DNA of 64,000 nucleotides from DASVTU01 sp036387415 (GCA_036387415.1 DASVTU010000001.1:10998-74997), one strand, 5' to 3'; counted from the stretch's first letter, positions 49,397 to 57,547 are shown. Notes: generated by a model from the letters alone, not told the origin. Program-made: numbers and translations.

Positions 49397-49455
49397 CTTA
49401 CTACCCGCCTTTGGCTGAACGTCGCATTCGGCAAAGCCTCGTTGACTTTAGCCAT
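49393..49455 (-). pseudogene. infA: Relic of translation initiation factor IF-1 gene
   Basis: A 20-codon frame starting MAK and containing EALPNATF, the hallmark of IF-1 (normally near residues 15-23 of about 72). An AGGAA lies 5 nt before the ATG and its TGA overlaps the rpmJ ATG. The position between map and rpmJ is that of infA in most bacteria. The codons for the first strand and all the rest of the OB fold are missing, so this cannot be a working IF-1. It may survive as a leader peptide coupling ribosomes into rpmJ. An assembly deletion is a possible but less likely explanation. Confidence 0.85.
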
Positions 49456-49577
49456 CAGATTTCCTTGTCAGACCCGCTTTATTACTAGCAGTTAAAAATC
49501 AACTTGCTCGGCAAACTATGAATAATACCATGACCCCAACCTTGAGCCAAGCCGCGCGGGGCTTCTTCGCCCGAGCT

Positions 49578-50363
49578 TCAGGCGCTCGCCGCTTCCGGCT
49601 GCGCCGCGACACTCTCCGTCACACGCGTGAAGACCTGCGGGCCTTCTTCCGTTATCGCAATTGTGTGTTCGACGTGCGCGCTCGGCTGCCCGTCGAGCGT
49701 GACCACCGTCCAGCCGTCCGAGAGCGTCTTGGTATGGTGCGTGCCCATGTTAATCATTGGCTCAACGGCGAAAACGTATCCGGCTCTGATTTTCGTGCCC
49801 GTGCCGGGTTTTCCGTAGTTGGGAATCTGCGGGTCTTCGTGCATCTTCCGACCGATGCCGTGGCCGACGTATTCGCGCACCACCGAATAACCGTGGCTTT
49901 CGGCATATTCCTGCACCGCCCAACCGATGTCGCCGAGGTGTCTGCCCGCACGACACTGTTCGATGGCGCGATCAAGACACTCTTCTGCAACGCGAATGAG
50001 TTGCAATTTATCGTCGCTGACGCGTCCGACGGGCACAGTGGTCGCCGTATCGCCGACGAAGCCTTCGAGCGTTGCGCCGCAGTCAATCGAAAAGATGTCT
50101 CCATCCTTGAGCGCGTAGTTGGACGGAAAACCGTGGACGACCTGTTCGTTGACCGACGCGCAAATCGAATAGGGAAAGCCGTGATAACCTTTGAAAGTCG
50201 GGAGCGCACCCGCGTCGCGTATCATCTTTTCGGCGGCGGCGTCGAGTTCGAGCGTCGTTGCACCGGGCACGGCCATGCGGCGCAACTCCTGCAAGACCAG
50301 CCCGACCAGCCGACCTGCGGCGCGCATCTTCTCTAATTCTTTTCTGGATTTCCCGATAATCAT
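49578..50363 (-). CDS. map: Type I methionine aminopeptidase
   Basis: A 261-aa dinuclear-metal peptidase that removes initiator Met. Metal ligands are visible in IDCGATLEGFVGDTATT (Asp pair near 97 and 108), GHGIGRKMHEDPQ (His near 171), and the two Glu in VFAVEPMINMG (near 205) and ITEEGPQVFT (near 236). The ATG at 50363 is chosen over the TTG at 50381. A short Ala/Glu tail follows the catalytic domain. Confidence 0.95.
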   Translation of the reverse strand: MIIGKSRKELEKMRAAGRLVGLVLQELRRMAVPGATTLELDAAAEKMIRDAGALPTFKGYHGFPYSICASVNEQVVHGFPSNYALKDGDIFSIDCGATLEGFVGDTATTVPVGRVSDDKLQLIRVAEECLDRAIEQCRAGRHLGDIGWAVQEYAESHGYSVVREYVGHGIGRKMHEDPQIPNYGKPGTGTKIRAGYVFAVEPMINMGTHHTKTLSDGWTVVTLDGQPSAHVEHTIAITEEGPQVFTRVTESVAAQPEAASA

Positions 50364-50368
50364 AAGCT

Positions 50369-50445
50369 CGTTAATCGTCAATCGTAAATCGTTAATAGTA
50401 GGAATCTGTTTTCATCTATTAACGATTCACGATTGACGATTTACA
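50369..50445. repeat. Heptamer-built inverted repeat, class C
   Basis: CGTNAAT heptamers: 50369-50398 pairs with 50416-50445 at 27 of 30 positions. The right arm codes the last residues and TGA stop of adk. Confidence 0.9.
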
Positions 50446-51083
50446 ATTTTTTCGATGTCCGTGTAAATCGCTTCCGGTTCGCGTGTGCCGTCAACGCGTC
50501 GGAGGCGATTGGTCGTTTCGTAGTAATCGAGAAGCGGGCGCGTCTTGGCGTCATACTCGTCGAGTCGCTTCTTGATGGTTTCAGGATTGTCGTCTGCACG
50601 TTGCACAAGTTGCGCTTCCGTGTGCACGTCGCAACGCCCTTCCTTCATCGGCGGCTTGAAGTGGGTGTTGTAAATCTCGCCGCAGACGGGGCACGACCAT
50701 CTTCCGGTGATGCGCTTTTCGAGAATGTCGTACGGCACATCGACGAGGATGGCGATGATTTCATGTCCCTGCGCGGCGGCCAGTTTTTCAAGCATCTCGG
50801 CCTGTCCGGTGGTACGCGGAAAACCGTCCAAGACGTAACCATTGCGGCAGTCGTCGGCGCTCGTTCGTTGCTCGACGATGCGAATCGTCAACTCGTCGGG
50901 GACAAGCACGCCGGACTGCATGATGGCGCGCAACTCTTCGGCCAGAGGCGTCTCCGCTTGCTTCAAGGCACGGAACATGTCGCCCGTCGAAATCTGGGGC
51001 AGTCCCCTGCGCTCTTGAAGCAGACGCGCCTGAGTGCCTTTACCCGCTCCCGGCGCGCCCATTGGAACGATGATTTTAGCCAT
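50427..51083 (-). CDS. adk: Adenylate kinase
   Basis: A 218-aa kinase for ATP + AMP = 2 ADP. P-loop GAPGAGKGTQA at residues 8-18, AMP site STGDMFRALK near 32, DGFPRTTGQAEML near 85. The LID domain (about 126-165) has CPVCGEIYN at one side and, unlike zinc-type Adk, only the first Cys pair plus a Cys in GRCDVH. The last residues and stop come from a heptamer repeat. Confidence 0.95.
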   Translation of the reverse strand: MAKIIVPMGAPGAGKGTQARLLQERRGLPQISTGDMFRALKQAETPLAEELRAIMQSGVLVPDELTIRIVEQRTSADDCRNGYVLDGFPRTTGQAEMLEKLAAAQGHEIIAILVDVPYDILEKRITGRWSCPVCGEIYNTHFKPPMKEGRCDVHTEAQLVQRADDNPETIKKRLDEYDAKTRPLLDYYETTNRLRRVDGTREPEAIYTDIEKIVNRQS

Positions 51084-51087
51084 TGAT

Positions 51088-51148
51088 TCATTTGCTCATT
51101 GATTCACTGATTCATTGAGCAAATGAATCAATGAATCAGTGAATCAAT
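51088..51148. repeat. Octamer-built inverted repeat, TGATTCAT class
   Basis: A perfect 20-bp stem, 51098-51117 with 51129-51148, of TGATTCAT octamers. It lies between secY and adk and ends 2 nt before the secY stop. Confidence 0.9.
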
Positions 51149-51150
51149 TG

Positions 51151-52566
51151 TTAGCCGCGACGACCGCGCAGGCGGCTGCCGGGGCCGAAGAAGCCTTCAT
51201 AGTTACGCATGACGAGTTGCGCTTCAATCTGCGCCACGGTGTCCATTGCGACGCCTACCAGAATCAGCAAACTGGTTCCGCCGAAATAAAACTGATAACC
51301 CATACCCGTCGGTATCCAGCCGAGTCCGGGCGTCGTGCTGACGAAGGCGTCAATCGACGTGCCGACGAACGGCAGACGCCCGACACGGAAACCGCTCAAC
51401 ATAATCTGCGGGATGAGCGCGACCAGCGCGAGATAGATTGCGCCGACCGCCGTCAGGCGCGTCAGGATAGTATTCAAAAATTCCGCGGTGGTTCTGCCCG
51501 GTCGGATGCCGGGGATGAAGCCGCCGTGCTTGCGTAGATTGTCGGCCACCTCTTCGACGTTGAAAATAATCGTGATGTAGAAGAAGGTGAAGACGATGAT
51601 GAGCGAGATAAAAACCAACTCGTAGTAAGGGTCGCCGCCGTGAAACACCGAGAAAAAGTTGTGGAGTTTGAATCGCCAATTCTGCACGTTGGGGTCGTAG
51701 GAAATCCATTGCAGAATCGTCTGTGGAATGGCGAGCATGGAGGAGGCGAAAATCACTGGGATAACGCCGCCCATGTTGACCTTGAGCGGCATGTTGGTCT
51801 GCTGTCCGCCGACGAGTTGACGCCCGACGTGTCGCTTGGCATAGCTAATCGGCACTTTACGTCGTCCCGTCTCCACGAACACGATGAAGGCGATGAGCGC
51901 AACGAGCATCACGACTAACGCGATAACGCCGATGGTCGCAAACGTGTCGCCGCCGCGCACGCGTCCGAAGACCTGCGCGACGCCGTTCGGCAGACCAATC
52001 ACGATGCCTGCGAAGATGAGCAGCGAGATGCCATTGCCGATGCCGCGTTCGGTAATCTGTTCGCCGAGCCACATGACGAAGATGGTTCCGGTCGTGAGCG
52101 TAATCATGGTGCTGACGAGGAACCAACGGCTCGGCGGCAAGACTCCGTTGGCCTGCAACCAACCCGCGACGATGAAGGTCTGGAAGCAGGCGAGCACCAC
52201 CGTCAGATAGCGCGTGTACTGGTTAATCTTTTGCCGTCCGGCCTCACCCTCCTCTTGCAGTTTCTTCAACTGCGGAAAGACGGTGGTCATCAGTTGCAGG
52301 ATAATCGAGGCGGTGATGTAGGGCGTGACGCCGAGAGCGAAGACGGAAATCGTCTGAAAGTTTCCGCCGGAGAAAAGGTCGAGCACGCCGAGCAGGGTGC
52401 TGCCCACTTCGCTCCACACACGCGCCAGCACTTCTTTATCGACGCCGGGCGCGGTGACGTGTGCGCCGAAGCGATAGACGGCCAGCAAGCCAAGCGTAAA
52501 TAGAATGCGCCTGCGTAAGTCCGGCACGCTGAACATGTTTTTGACGGCGGCAAAAAACTTTTCCAT
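51151..52566 (-). CDS. secY: Protein translocase subunit SecY
   Basis: A 471-aa ten-TM channel of the Sec translocon. Conserved FSGGNFQTISVFALGVTPYI (about 65-84), the plug and TM2 region, and PGIRPGRTTAEFLN near 345, a cytoplasmic loop for SecA and ribosome contact. Full length. The gene sits in its usual place between rplO and adk. Confidence 0.97.
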   Translation of the reverse strand: MEKFFAAVKNMFSVPDLRRRILFTLGLLAVYRFGAHVTAPGVDKEVLARVWSEVGSTLLGVLDLFSGGNFQTISVFALGVTPYITASIILQLMTTVFPQLKKLQEEGEAGRQKINQYTRYLTVVLACFQTFIVAGWLQANGVLPPSRWFLVSTMITLTTGTIFVMWLGEQITERGIGNGISLLIFAGIVIGLPNGVAQVFGRVRGGDTFATIGVIALVVMLVALIAFIVFVETGRRKVPISYAKRHVGRQLVGGQQTNMPLKVNMGGVIPVIFASSMLAIPQTILQWISYDPNVQNWRFKLHNFFSVFHGGDPYYELVFISLIIVFTFFYITIIFNVEEVADNLRKHGGFIPGIRPGRTTAEFLNTILTRLTAVGAIYLALVALIPQIMLSGFRVGRLPFVGTSIDAFVSTTPGLGWIPTGMGYQFYFGGTSLLILVGVAMDTVAQIEAQLVMRNYEGFFGPGSRLRGRRG

Positions 52567-52670
52567 ATTCGATGCTTCTTTCGCGCGAAAAATGTTGCGA
52601 GCGGTTCTCTGGAATTATGGCCTTCGCCCCGCCGCGCGCGCAAGCCGACGACTCGCCTGTGGTGAGGCAC

Positions 52671-52761
52671 TTTAACCGAACGCTCAGAACGCCAAAGACA
52701 CAGAGGCGACCTTTTTGTTCGCGCGCACTCTGCGTCCTCGGCGGTTCACGGTCTGAATTAA
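52671..52761. repeat. Heptamer-like inverted repeat, ACACAGA class
   Basis: Left arm 52671-52711 and right arm 52726-52761 with units like GCCAAAG, ACACAGA and CTCTGCG. Imperfect pairing around a GC-rich loop, between rplO and secY. Confidence 0.6.
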
Positions 52762-52804
52762 GATGTCAAAAATGCTGCTTGCAGCGGCGACGAGCGGAGC
52801 GCGT

Positions 52805-53323
52805 CTATTGACCGGACGCGTCGTTGGTCGCTGTGCCTGCGTCGGCAGCCCCGTCGGTTTTGTCACCCCTGCTCGAAATCAGTGTGGCCGCGCCGCCCGC
52901 GCACTCAATCTTTTCGCGTGCGCTCTTGGTGAAACGGTGCGCCGAAATGCGTAGCGCCTTCGTGACATCGCCCGTGCCGAGCACAACCACGTCGCGGCGT
53001 CCTTTGGCGATGAGTCCGCGTTGGTGCAGGAGTTCGGGCGTCACTTCGTCGCCCGCGTCGAAATTCTTGTCGAGCACGGCGAGGGTCACTTCAATCCACT
53101 GCTTCTTGAAAATATTGGTGAAGCCACGCTTCGGCAGACGACGTTGCAGAGGCATCTGGCCGCCTTCAAATCCGATTTTCGCGCTGTAGCCGGAGCGAGA
53201 TTTCTGTCCCTTGTTGCCGCGTCCAGCCGTTTTGCCGAGGCCGGAGCCGGGGCCGCGCCCGACGCGTTTCTTCTTGTGCGTCGCGCCCGCCGGAGAGTGT
53301 AAATTGTTCAAACTGATAGCCAT
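52805..53323 (-). CDS. rplO: 50S ribosomal protein L15
   Basis: A 172-aa L15. The Gly/Arg/Lys-rich rRNA-binding N-terminus has KKRVGRGPGSGLGKTAGRG near 18 and FEGGQMPLQRRLPKRGF near 52. A 25-residue Asp/Ala/Thr-rich tail extends past the usual end (about 147). Confidence 0.96.
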   Translation of the reverse strand: MAISLNNLHSPAGATHKKKRVGRGPGSGLGKTAGRGNKGQKSRSGYSAKIGFEGGQMPLQRRLPKRGFTNIFKKQWIEVTLAVLDKNFDAGDEVTPELLHQRGLIAKGRRDVVVLGTGDVTKALRISAHRFTKSAREKIECAGGAATLISSRGDKTDGAADAGTATNDASGQ

Positions 53324-53336
53324 TGTTTACTCCGTC

Positions 53337-53411
53337 GAGACGATGGACGATGAACGATGGACGATGGATTAAGAAAGCCTGTCATCGTCCGTTGTCTATG
53401 GTCTATCGTCT
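53337..53411. repeat. Heptamer-built inverted repeat, GACGATG class
   Basis: Left arm 53339-53368 has four GACGATG-type heptamers; right arm 53382-53411 has CGTCYAT/CTATGGT types. It lies between rpmD and rplO. Confidence 0.8.
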
Positions 53412-53412
53412 G

Positions 53413-53634
53413 TTATTCAATAATTCGCAGAAGGTGCGGCACTTTGGCGACGACGCCGCGCATCGAAGGCGTGTCGGGGCGTTCGACAATCTGGTTGAGT
53501 TTGGTCAAACCGATGCTCCGTACAATCTCTTTCTGCGTCTTCGGAAAGGCGATAAAGCTGCGGTAATACTGAATTCGAATCGTCGCGCCGCCGTTGCTGT
53601 CGCCGCCTGCCTGCTCTCTGTTCTCGTCTGCCAT
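53413..53634 (-). CDS. rpmD: 50S ribosomal protein L30
   Basis: A 73-aa L30. A short Glu/Gly/Asn N-terminal stretch precedes the conserved fold (IRIQYYRSFIAFPKTQKEIVRSIGL in parts: IQYYRSFIAFPKTQ, VRSIGLTKLNQIVERPDTP). The ending AKVPHLLRIIE is typical. Confidence 0.95.
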   Translation of the reverse strand: MADENREQAGGDSNGGATIRIQYYRSFIAFPKTQKEIVRSIGLTKLNQIVERPDTPSMRGVVAKVPHLLRIIE

Positions 53635-53644
53635 CTCGATACCT

Positions 53645-53727
53645 CGTCAATCGTGAATTGTCAATCGCAAATCGTGACAAGAAGAAATCAGTTCTTTCTA
53701 TTGACGATTTACCATTTACGATTTACG
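53645..53727. repeat. Heptamer-built inverted repeat, class C
   Basis: Arms 53645-53680 and 53700-53727 of CGTNAAT heptamers. The loop reads AAGAAATCAGTTCTTTCTATT on the plus strand (split AAGAAATCAG / TTCTTTCTATT), a motif shared with other copies. Between rpsE and rpmD. Confidence 0.8.
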
Positions 53728-53731
53728 TCTT

Positions 53732-54238
53732 TTATAGTTCTTCGACTTGCTTGCCACGCAGGCGTGCGAGTTCCATCGGGTCTTTCATGTTCAAGAGACC
53801 GTCGAAGGTGGCGCGGACGACGTTGTGCGGATTGGTCGAGCCGAGCACTTTGGTACGCACGTCGTGGACGCCCGCCGCCTGCATCACGGCGCGCACTGCG
53901 CCGCCCGCAATCACGCCCGTTCCTTCCGACGCGGGCTTCATCAAGACGCGTCCTGCGCCGAATTCGCCGATGAGCGGATGCGGCAACGTGTTGTTGATGA
54001 GCGGCACGCGAATGAGATTCTTCTTGGCCGCCTCGATGCCCTTCTTGATGGCGAGAGGCACTTCGCGCGCCTTGCCCGTGCCGAAGCCGACGTGGCCGTG
54101 GCCGTCGCCGACGACGACGAGCGCGGCAAAACTCAAGTTCTTACCGCCCTTGACCACTTTGGTCACGCGGTTGATGGAGATGACCTGATCGTTGAGGTCG
54201 AGTCCCTGCGCTGAAATTCTTTGTCTCGGTTGTCGCAT
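53732..54238 (-). CDS. rpsE: 30S ribosomal protein S5
   Basis: A 168-aa S5. The dsRBD-like N-terminal domain has RVTKVVKGGKNLSFAALVVV (about 24-43) and GHGHVGFGTGKAREVPLAI. The C-terminal part has GTGVIAGGAVRAVMQAAGV near 106. Needed for decoding fidelity. Starts 9 nt after rplR. Confidence 0.97.
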   Translation of the reverse strand: MRQPRQRISAQGLDLNDQVISINRVTKVVKGGKNLSFAALVVVGDGHGHVGFGTGKAREVPLAIKKGIEAAKKNLIRVPLINNTLPHPLIGEFGAGRVLMKPASEGTGVIAGGAVRAVMQAAGVHDVRTKVLGSTNPHNVVRATFDGLLNMKDPMELARLRGKQVEEL

Positions 54239-54247
54239 TGCTTAGTC

Positions 54248-54670
54248 CTATAAAGCGGCGGTGGCTTCGTTGGCTTCCGTATTCGCGTCGCCCTGCTGTT
54301 GCGAAGCCTCGCCGCGATTCAATCCTGCTTGGCGCGCGGCATCGGCGAGCGCCTTGACGCGACCATGATAACGATAGCCGCCACGGTCGAAGACGACGCT
54401 GGTGATGCCTTTGGCCGACGCGCGCTCGGCGATGGCTCGCCCGACGCGCTCCGCCGCCTCGACGTTGCCGCCGGTTGCGCCGCGCAAATCCTTTTCGGTG
54501 GTGGAAGCCGCCGCGAGGGTTTGTCCCTGCTCGTCGTCGATAATCTGTGCGTAGATGTGGTTCAGGCTACGGTAAATCGTCAGCCGCGGTCGCTCCGCCG
54601 TTCCCTGCACCTTGCGCCTGATGCGCTTGTGCACCGCCTTCCGAACCGTTGCTCTATCCTTCTGTGCCAT
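54248..54670 (-). CDS. rplR: 50S ribosomal protein L18
   Basis: A 140-aa 5S rRNA-binding L18. Conserved RPRLTIYRSLNHIYAQIID near 28 and FDRGGYRYHGRVKALADAAR near 94. The last 20 residues (Gln/Ala/Glu/Asn) extend past the family end. ATG 54670 follows GGAG by 5 nt; the frame upstream runs through a repeat and is not part of the gene. Confidence 0.96.
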   Translation of the reverse strand: MAQKDRATVRKAVHKRIRRKVQGTAERPRLTIYRSLNHIYAQIIDDEQGQTLAAASTTEKDLRGATGGNVEAAERVGRAIAERASAKGITSVVFDRGGYRYHGRVKALADAARQAGLNRGEASQQQGDANTEANEATAAL

Positions 54671-54679
54671 AACAACTCC

Positions 54680-54748
54680 ATTTCGGATTTCGGAATGCGG
54701 ATTAAAAAACTGACTTGTTTCAAATCCGCGTTCCGAAATTCGCAATCT
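54680..54748. repeat. Heptamer-built inverted repeat, class A
   Basis: Arms 54680-54706 and 54721-54748 of RWTGCGG/ATTTCGG heptamers, about 16 of 18 inner pairs matching. Between rplF and rplR. Confidence 0.85.
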
Positions 54749-54749
54749 C

Positions 54750-55310
54750 TTATTTTCCGGTCTTGCCCGGTCTCAACTTCAAGGCCACGTCGGCATAGCG
54801 CACGCCTTTGCCTTTGTACGGGTCGGGCTTACGCAAAGAATGCATTTCGGCGGCGACCTGTCCGAGTTTCTGCTTGTCGATGCCGGAGAGCGTCAGCGTC
54901 ACCTGATACTGCTGGATGGACGACTTCGCCGGAACGCGCTCCGATTTCACTTCGATGCCTTCCGGCAACGGAAACTCAATCGGATGCGAATAGCCGAGCG
55001 AGAAGACCACGCGTTTGGCCTGCACGTCGGCCTTGTAGCCGACGCCAACCACGTCCATCTGCTTCGTAAAACCTTCGGTCACGCCGACGATGGCATTGTT
55101 TGCCAGAGCGCGCCCCAGACCATGCGCCGCCGCCTGGTCGTCCGACGTGCGTTCGGCTTGCAACTGGTCGCCTTCGAGTTTGAATGTGATGCCTTCAGGA
55201 ATCGGCGTCCGCAGAGTTCCCTTAGGGCCTTTCACTTCCAACTCGCGCTCATGAATCGTCACCGTCACGCCCTTCGGAACAGTGATAACTTTCTTTCCAA
55301 TACGAGACAT
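54750..55310 (-). CDS. rplF: 50S ribosomal protein L6
   Basis: A 186-aa L6 with the two repeated domains. MSRIGKKVITVPKGV at the start, GVTEGFTKQMDVVGVGYKA near 77 and the C-terminal rRNA-binding motif RKPDPYKGKGVRYADV near 158. Usual length. Confidence 0.97.
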   Translation of the reverse strand: MSRIGKKVITVPKGVTVTIHERELEVKGPKGTLRTPIPEGITFKLEGDQLQAERTSDDQAAAHGLGRALANNAIVGVTEGFTKQMDVVGVGYKADVQAKRVVFSLGYSHPIEFPLPEGIEVKSERVPAKSSIQQYQVTLTLSGIDKQKLGQVAAEMHSLRKPDPYKGKGVRYADVALKLRPGKTGK

Positions 55311-55323
55311 AACAAAACCCTCA

Positions 55324-55396
55324 ATTGCTTCATTTACTCATCGGCTCATTGATTCATTAAAACAATGAACTAATGAATCAACGAACAAATGAATCA
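55324..55396. repeat. Octamer-built inverted repeat, TGATTCAT class
   Basis: Arms 55324-55358 and 55364-55398 of TGATTCAT-like octamers with a 5-nt loop. The right arm contains the rpsH stop codon. Confidence 0.8.
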
Positions 55397-55786
55397 ATAA
55401 ATCTGTGCCAGCACTTCGCCGCCGACGTTTTCGCGTCGCGCGCGTTTGCCGCTCATCAGGCCGCGCGAGGTCGAAACGATGTTGACGCCGTAGCCGCCCA
55501 AGACCTTCGGAATCTCCGTCGCGCCCATGTAGACCCGGCGACCGGGGCGCGAGACGCGCTCAAGGTGCGAGATGGAAGACGTGCCGCGCCCGTCGTAGCG
55601 TAGGAAGATGCGAATCGTCCGCTTCGGGCCTTCGCCCTTGATGACGAAGTTGTTGATGTAACCCTCTTCCTTGAGGATGCGGGCAATCTCCAATTTCAAT
55701 TTCGACGCCGGGATGTCCACGCGAGAGTGTTTCGCGGCAATCGCGTTACGCATCCGCGTCAGCATATCGGCAATAGGATCAGTCAT
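55394..55786 (-). CDS. rpsH: 30S ribosomal protein S8
   Basis: A 130-aa S8, a primary assembly protein. MTDPIADMLTRMRNA at the start and the C-terminal rRNA-binding STSRGLMSGKRARRENVGGE near 108. In E. coli S8 represses the spc operon. The TGA stop is supplied by a repeat unit. Confidence 0.97.
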   Translation of the reverse strand: MTDPIADMLTRMRNAIAAKHSRVDIPASKLKLEIARILKEEGYINNFVIKGEGPKRTIRIFLRYDGRGTSSISHLERVSRPGRRVYMGATEIPKVLGGYGVNIVSTSRGLMSGKRARRENVGGEVLAQIY

Positions 55787-55804
55787 TACTTAACTCCAAA
55801 ACAA

Positions 55805-55885
55805 AGTGATGAGTGATGTGTGATGAGTAATGAGTGAGTTCTTTTTTTTGACCCATCACTCATAACTCATAACTCATAACTACTC
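55805..55885. repeat. Heptamer-built inverted repeat, GTGATGA class
   Basis: Left arm 55805-55840 (GTGATGA units), right arm 55851-55885 (CATAACT units, three in a row identical). The loop has an eight-T run. Between rpsN and rpsH. Confidence 0.85.
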
Positions 55886-56071
55886 TTACCAGCTAGATTT
55901 CACGACGCCCGGAATCTGTCCCTGTAGCGCCAGTTCGCGGAAGCAGATACGGCACAGCTTGAACTTACGCAGGTAGGCGCGCGGTCGCCCGCAACGCTGG
56001 CAGCGCGTGTACGCGCGTACAGAGAATTTCGGTTTCCGGTTCGCCTTCGCGATTAACGATTTCTTTGCCAT
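55886..56071 (-). CDS. rpsN: 30S ribosomal protein S14, type Z
   Basis: A 61-aa zinc-binding S14: CQRC (about 24-27) and CRIC (about 40-43) flank GRPRAYLRKFKL. The short form replaces the 100-aa C- form of Proteobacteria. MAKKSLIAKANRKPKFSVRAY start is typical. Confidence 0.97.
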   Translation of the reverse strand: MAKKSLIAKANRKPKFSVRAYTRCQRCGRPRAYLRKFKLCRICFRELALQGQIPGVVKSSW

Positions 56072-56081
56072 AGAACCTCAA

Positions 56082-56167
56082 AGGTTAGAGATTAGAGATT
56101 AGAGATTAGAGATTAGTAAAAGAATTTTGCTTTTAGCTGACCTCTGGCCTCCGAACTCCGACCTCTG
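56082..56167. repeat. Heptamer-built inverted repeat, class B, asymmetric
   Basis: The left arm (56082-56116) carries four identical AGAGATT heptamers in a row, while the right arm (56137-56167) is a diverged set (GACCTCT, GGCCTCC, GAACTCC). Between rplE and rpsN. Confidence 0.85.
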
Positions 56168-56170
56168 TTT

Positions 56171-56713
56171 TTACTGTCTAAAGGGCATGCCGAGCGCACG
56201 AAGAAGTGCGCGTGCCTGCTCGTCATTGCGCGCGGTGGTCACAATCGAGATATTCATGCCGCGCGTTTTGTCTACCTTGTTGAAATCAATTTCGGGGAAA
56301 ATCAACTGGTCGCGGATGCCGAGCGTGTAGTTGCCGCGCCCGTCGAACGCTTTGGGCGACACGCCACGAAAGTCTCTGACGCGCGGCAACGCGATGGAGA
56401 CGAGGCGGTCGAGAAATTCGTACATTCGGTCGCCTCTGAGCGTTACCATCGTGCCGATAGGCATCCCCTGACGCAGTTTGAAGGCGGCGATGGATTTCTT
56501 CGCACGCGTCGTGACGGGTTTTTGTCCCGTCACAGCACGCAGTTCGTCCGCCGCCGTGTCGATAATTTTGGCATTGGAGATGGCTTCGCCCATGCCCATA
56601 TTGATGACGATTTTTTCGAGTCGCGGCGTCGCCATCGAGTTCTTGATGTCGAACTCCTTTGCGAGCGCGGGCGCAATCTCTTTTTGATAACGTTCTTTTA
56701 ATCTGGCTGCCAT
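56171..56713 (-). CDS. rplE: 50S ribosomal protein L5
   Basis: A 180-aa L5 binding 5S rRNA and the P-site tRNA elbow. MATPRLEKIVINMGMGEA near 28, KSIAAFKLRQGMPIGTMVTL near 73, and the end NDEQARALLRALGMPFRQ. Usual length. GAGGT lies 9 nt before the ATG. Confidence 0.97.
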   Translation of the reverse strand: MAARLKERYQKEIAPALAKEFDIKNSMATPRLEKIVINMGMGEAISNAKIIDTAADELRAVTGQKPVTTRAKKSIAAFKLRQGMPIGTMVTLRGDRMYEFLDRLVSIALPRVRDFRGVSPKAFDGRGNYTLGIRDQLIFPEIDFNKVDKTRGMNISIVTTARNDEQARALLRALGMPFRQ

Positions 56714-56815
56714 TTCTCTTTACCTCATCTTAATCGCCCAGGTTCTCGCCGCCTTTGCTTTTCGCAACACGCGCGTTTCCGGGCATGCGGTACTTGCTTC
56801 CCGCTTGTTGTCGCC

Positions 56816-57163
56816 TTACGCCTTGTCGAGCGTGTGACCGCTCCCAGATGCCACGCGTGTTTTAGTTTTGTCGTCGTTGATTTGATATTTGACGCGCGTG
56901 GGCTTGCCTGTTTCGGGGTCAATCAATTGCACGTTTGAAATATTGATGAACGCCTCACGTTCGAGGATGCCGCCGCCGCGATTGTTCGATGGATTGGCGC
57001 GCTGGTGCTTCTTCTGTATGGCGATGCCTTCCACTTTGACAAGATTCTTCGACGGGACGACTTCGAGCACACGTCCGCGTTTGCCGTTATCGCGTCCGGC
57101 CATGACGACTACCTGGTCGCCCTTCTTTATTTTGGAGCGTTTGGTTGCTTTAGCGGTTGCCAC
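56816..57163 (-). CDS. rplX: 50S ribosomal protein L24
   Basis: A 115-aa L24 with the KOW motif GDQVVVMAGRDNGKRGRVLEV near 14. The GTG start at 57163 is decided by GGAGG 9 nt upstream; the open frame further on overlaps rplN and is not used. It begins 2 nt after the rplN stop, with its ribosome binding site inside rplN. Confidence 0.95.
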   Translation of the reverse strand: MATAKATKRSKIKKGDQVVVMAGRDNGKRGRVLEVVPSKNLVKVEGIAIQKKHQRANPSNNRGGGILEREAFINISNVQLIDPETGKPTRVKYQINDDKTKTRVASGSGHTLDKA

Positions 57164-57165
57164 TT

Positions 57166-57537
57166 CTATATTACCTCCGGCGCGAGCGAAACGATTTTCA
57201 TAAAGTTGCGGTCGCGCAGTTCGCGTGCGACGGGGCCGAAGACGCGTGTGCCGATGGGCGTATCGTCCGGCTTGATGAGCACGCAAGCGTTCTGGTCAAA
57301 GCGGATATAGGTTCCATCCTTGCGCCGCACTTCCTTGCGTGTCCGCACGATGACGGCGTTGTGCACCGTTCCCTTTTTCACCGTGCCGTCGGGCGCAGCC
57401 TCTTTAACCGTCACTTTAATCTTGTCGCCGAGCCTCGCCGTGCGTCCGGTCGAGCCGCCGATGCCCATAATCATCTCGACACGACGCGCTCCCGAATTGT
57501 CCGCCACGTCCAGCGACGTTTGCATCTGAATAGCCAT
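57166..57537 (-). CDS. rplN: 50S ribosomal protein L14
   Basis: A 123-aa L14, the docking site of RsfS. It has QMQTSLDVADNSGARRVEMI at the start and VFGPVARELRDRNFMKIVSLAPEVI (in parts: VFGPVARELR, FMKIVSLAPEVI) at the end. ATG 57537 follows a GAGGTG; a GTG one codon upstream is also possible. Confidence 0.97.
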   Translation of the reverse strand: MAIQMQTSLDVADNSGARRVEMIMGIGGSTGRTARLGDKIKVTVKEAAPDGTVKKGTVHNAVIVRTRKEVRRKDGTYIRFDQNACVLIKPDDTPIGTRVFGPVARELRDRNFMKIVSLAPEVI

Positions 57538-57547
57538 CACTCACCTC

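Noticed and set aside
56725..56815. Possible small gene between rplX and rplE
   Set aside because: The gap of about 100 bp has no start with a ribosome binding site other than that of rplE, and no ribosomal protein normally lies here.
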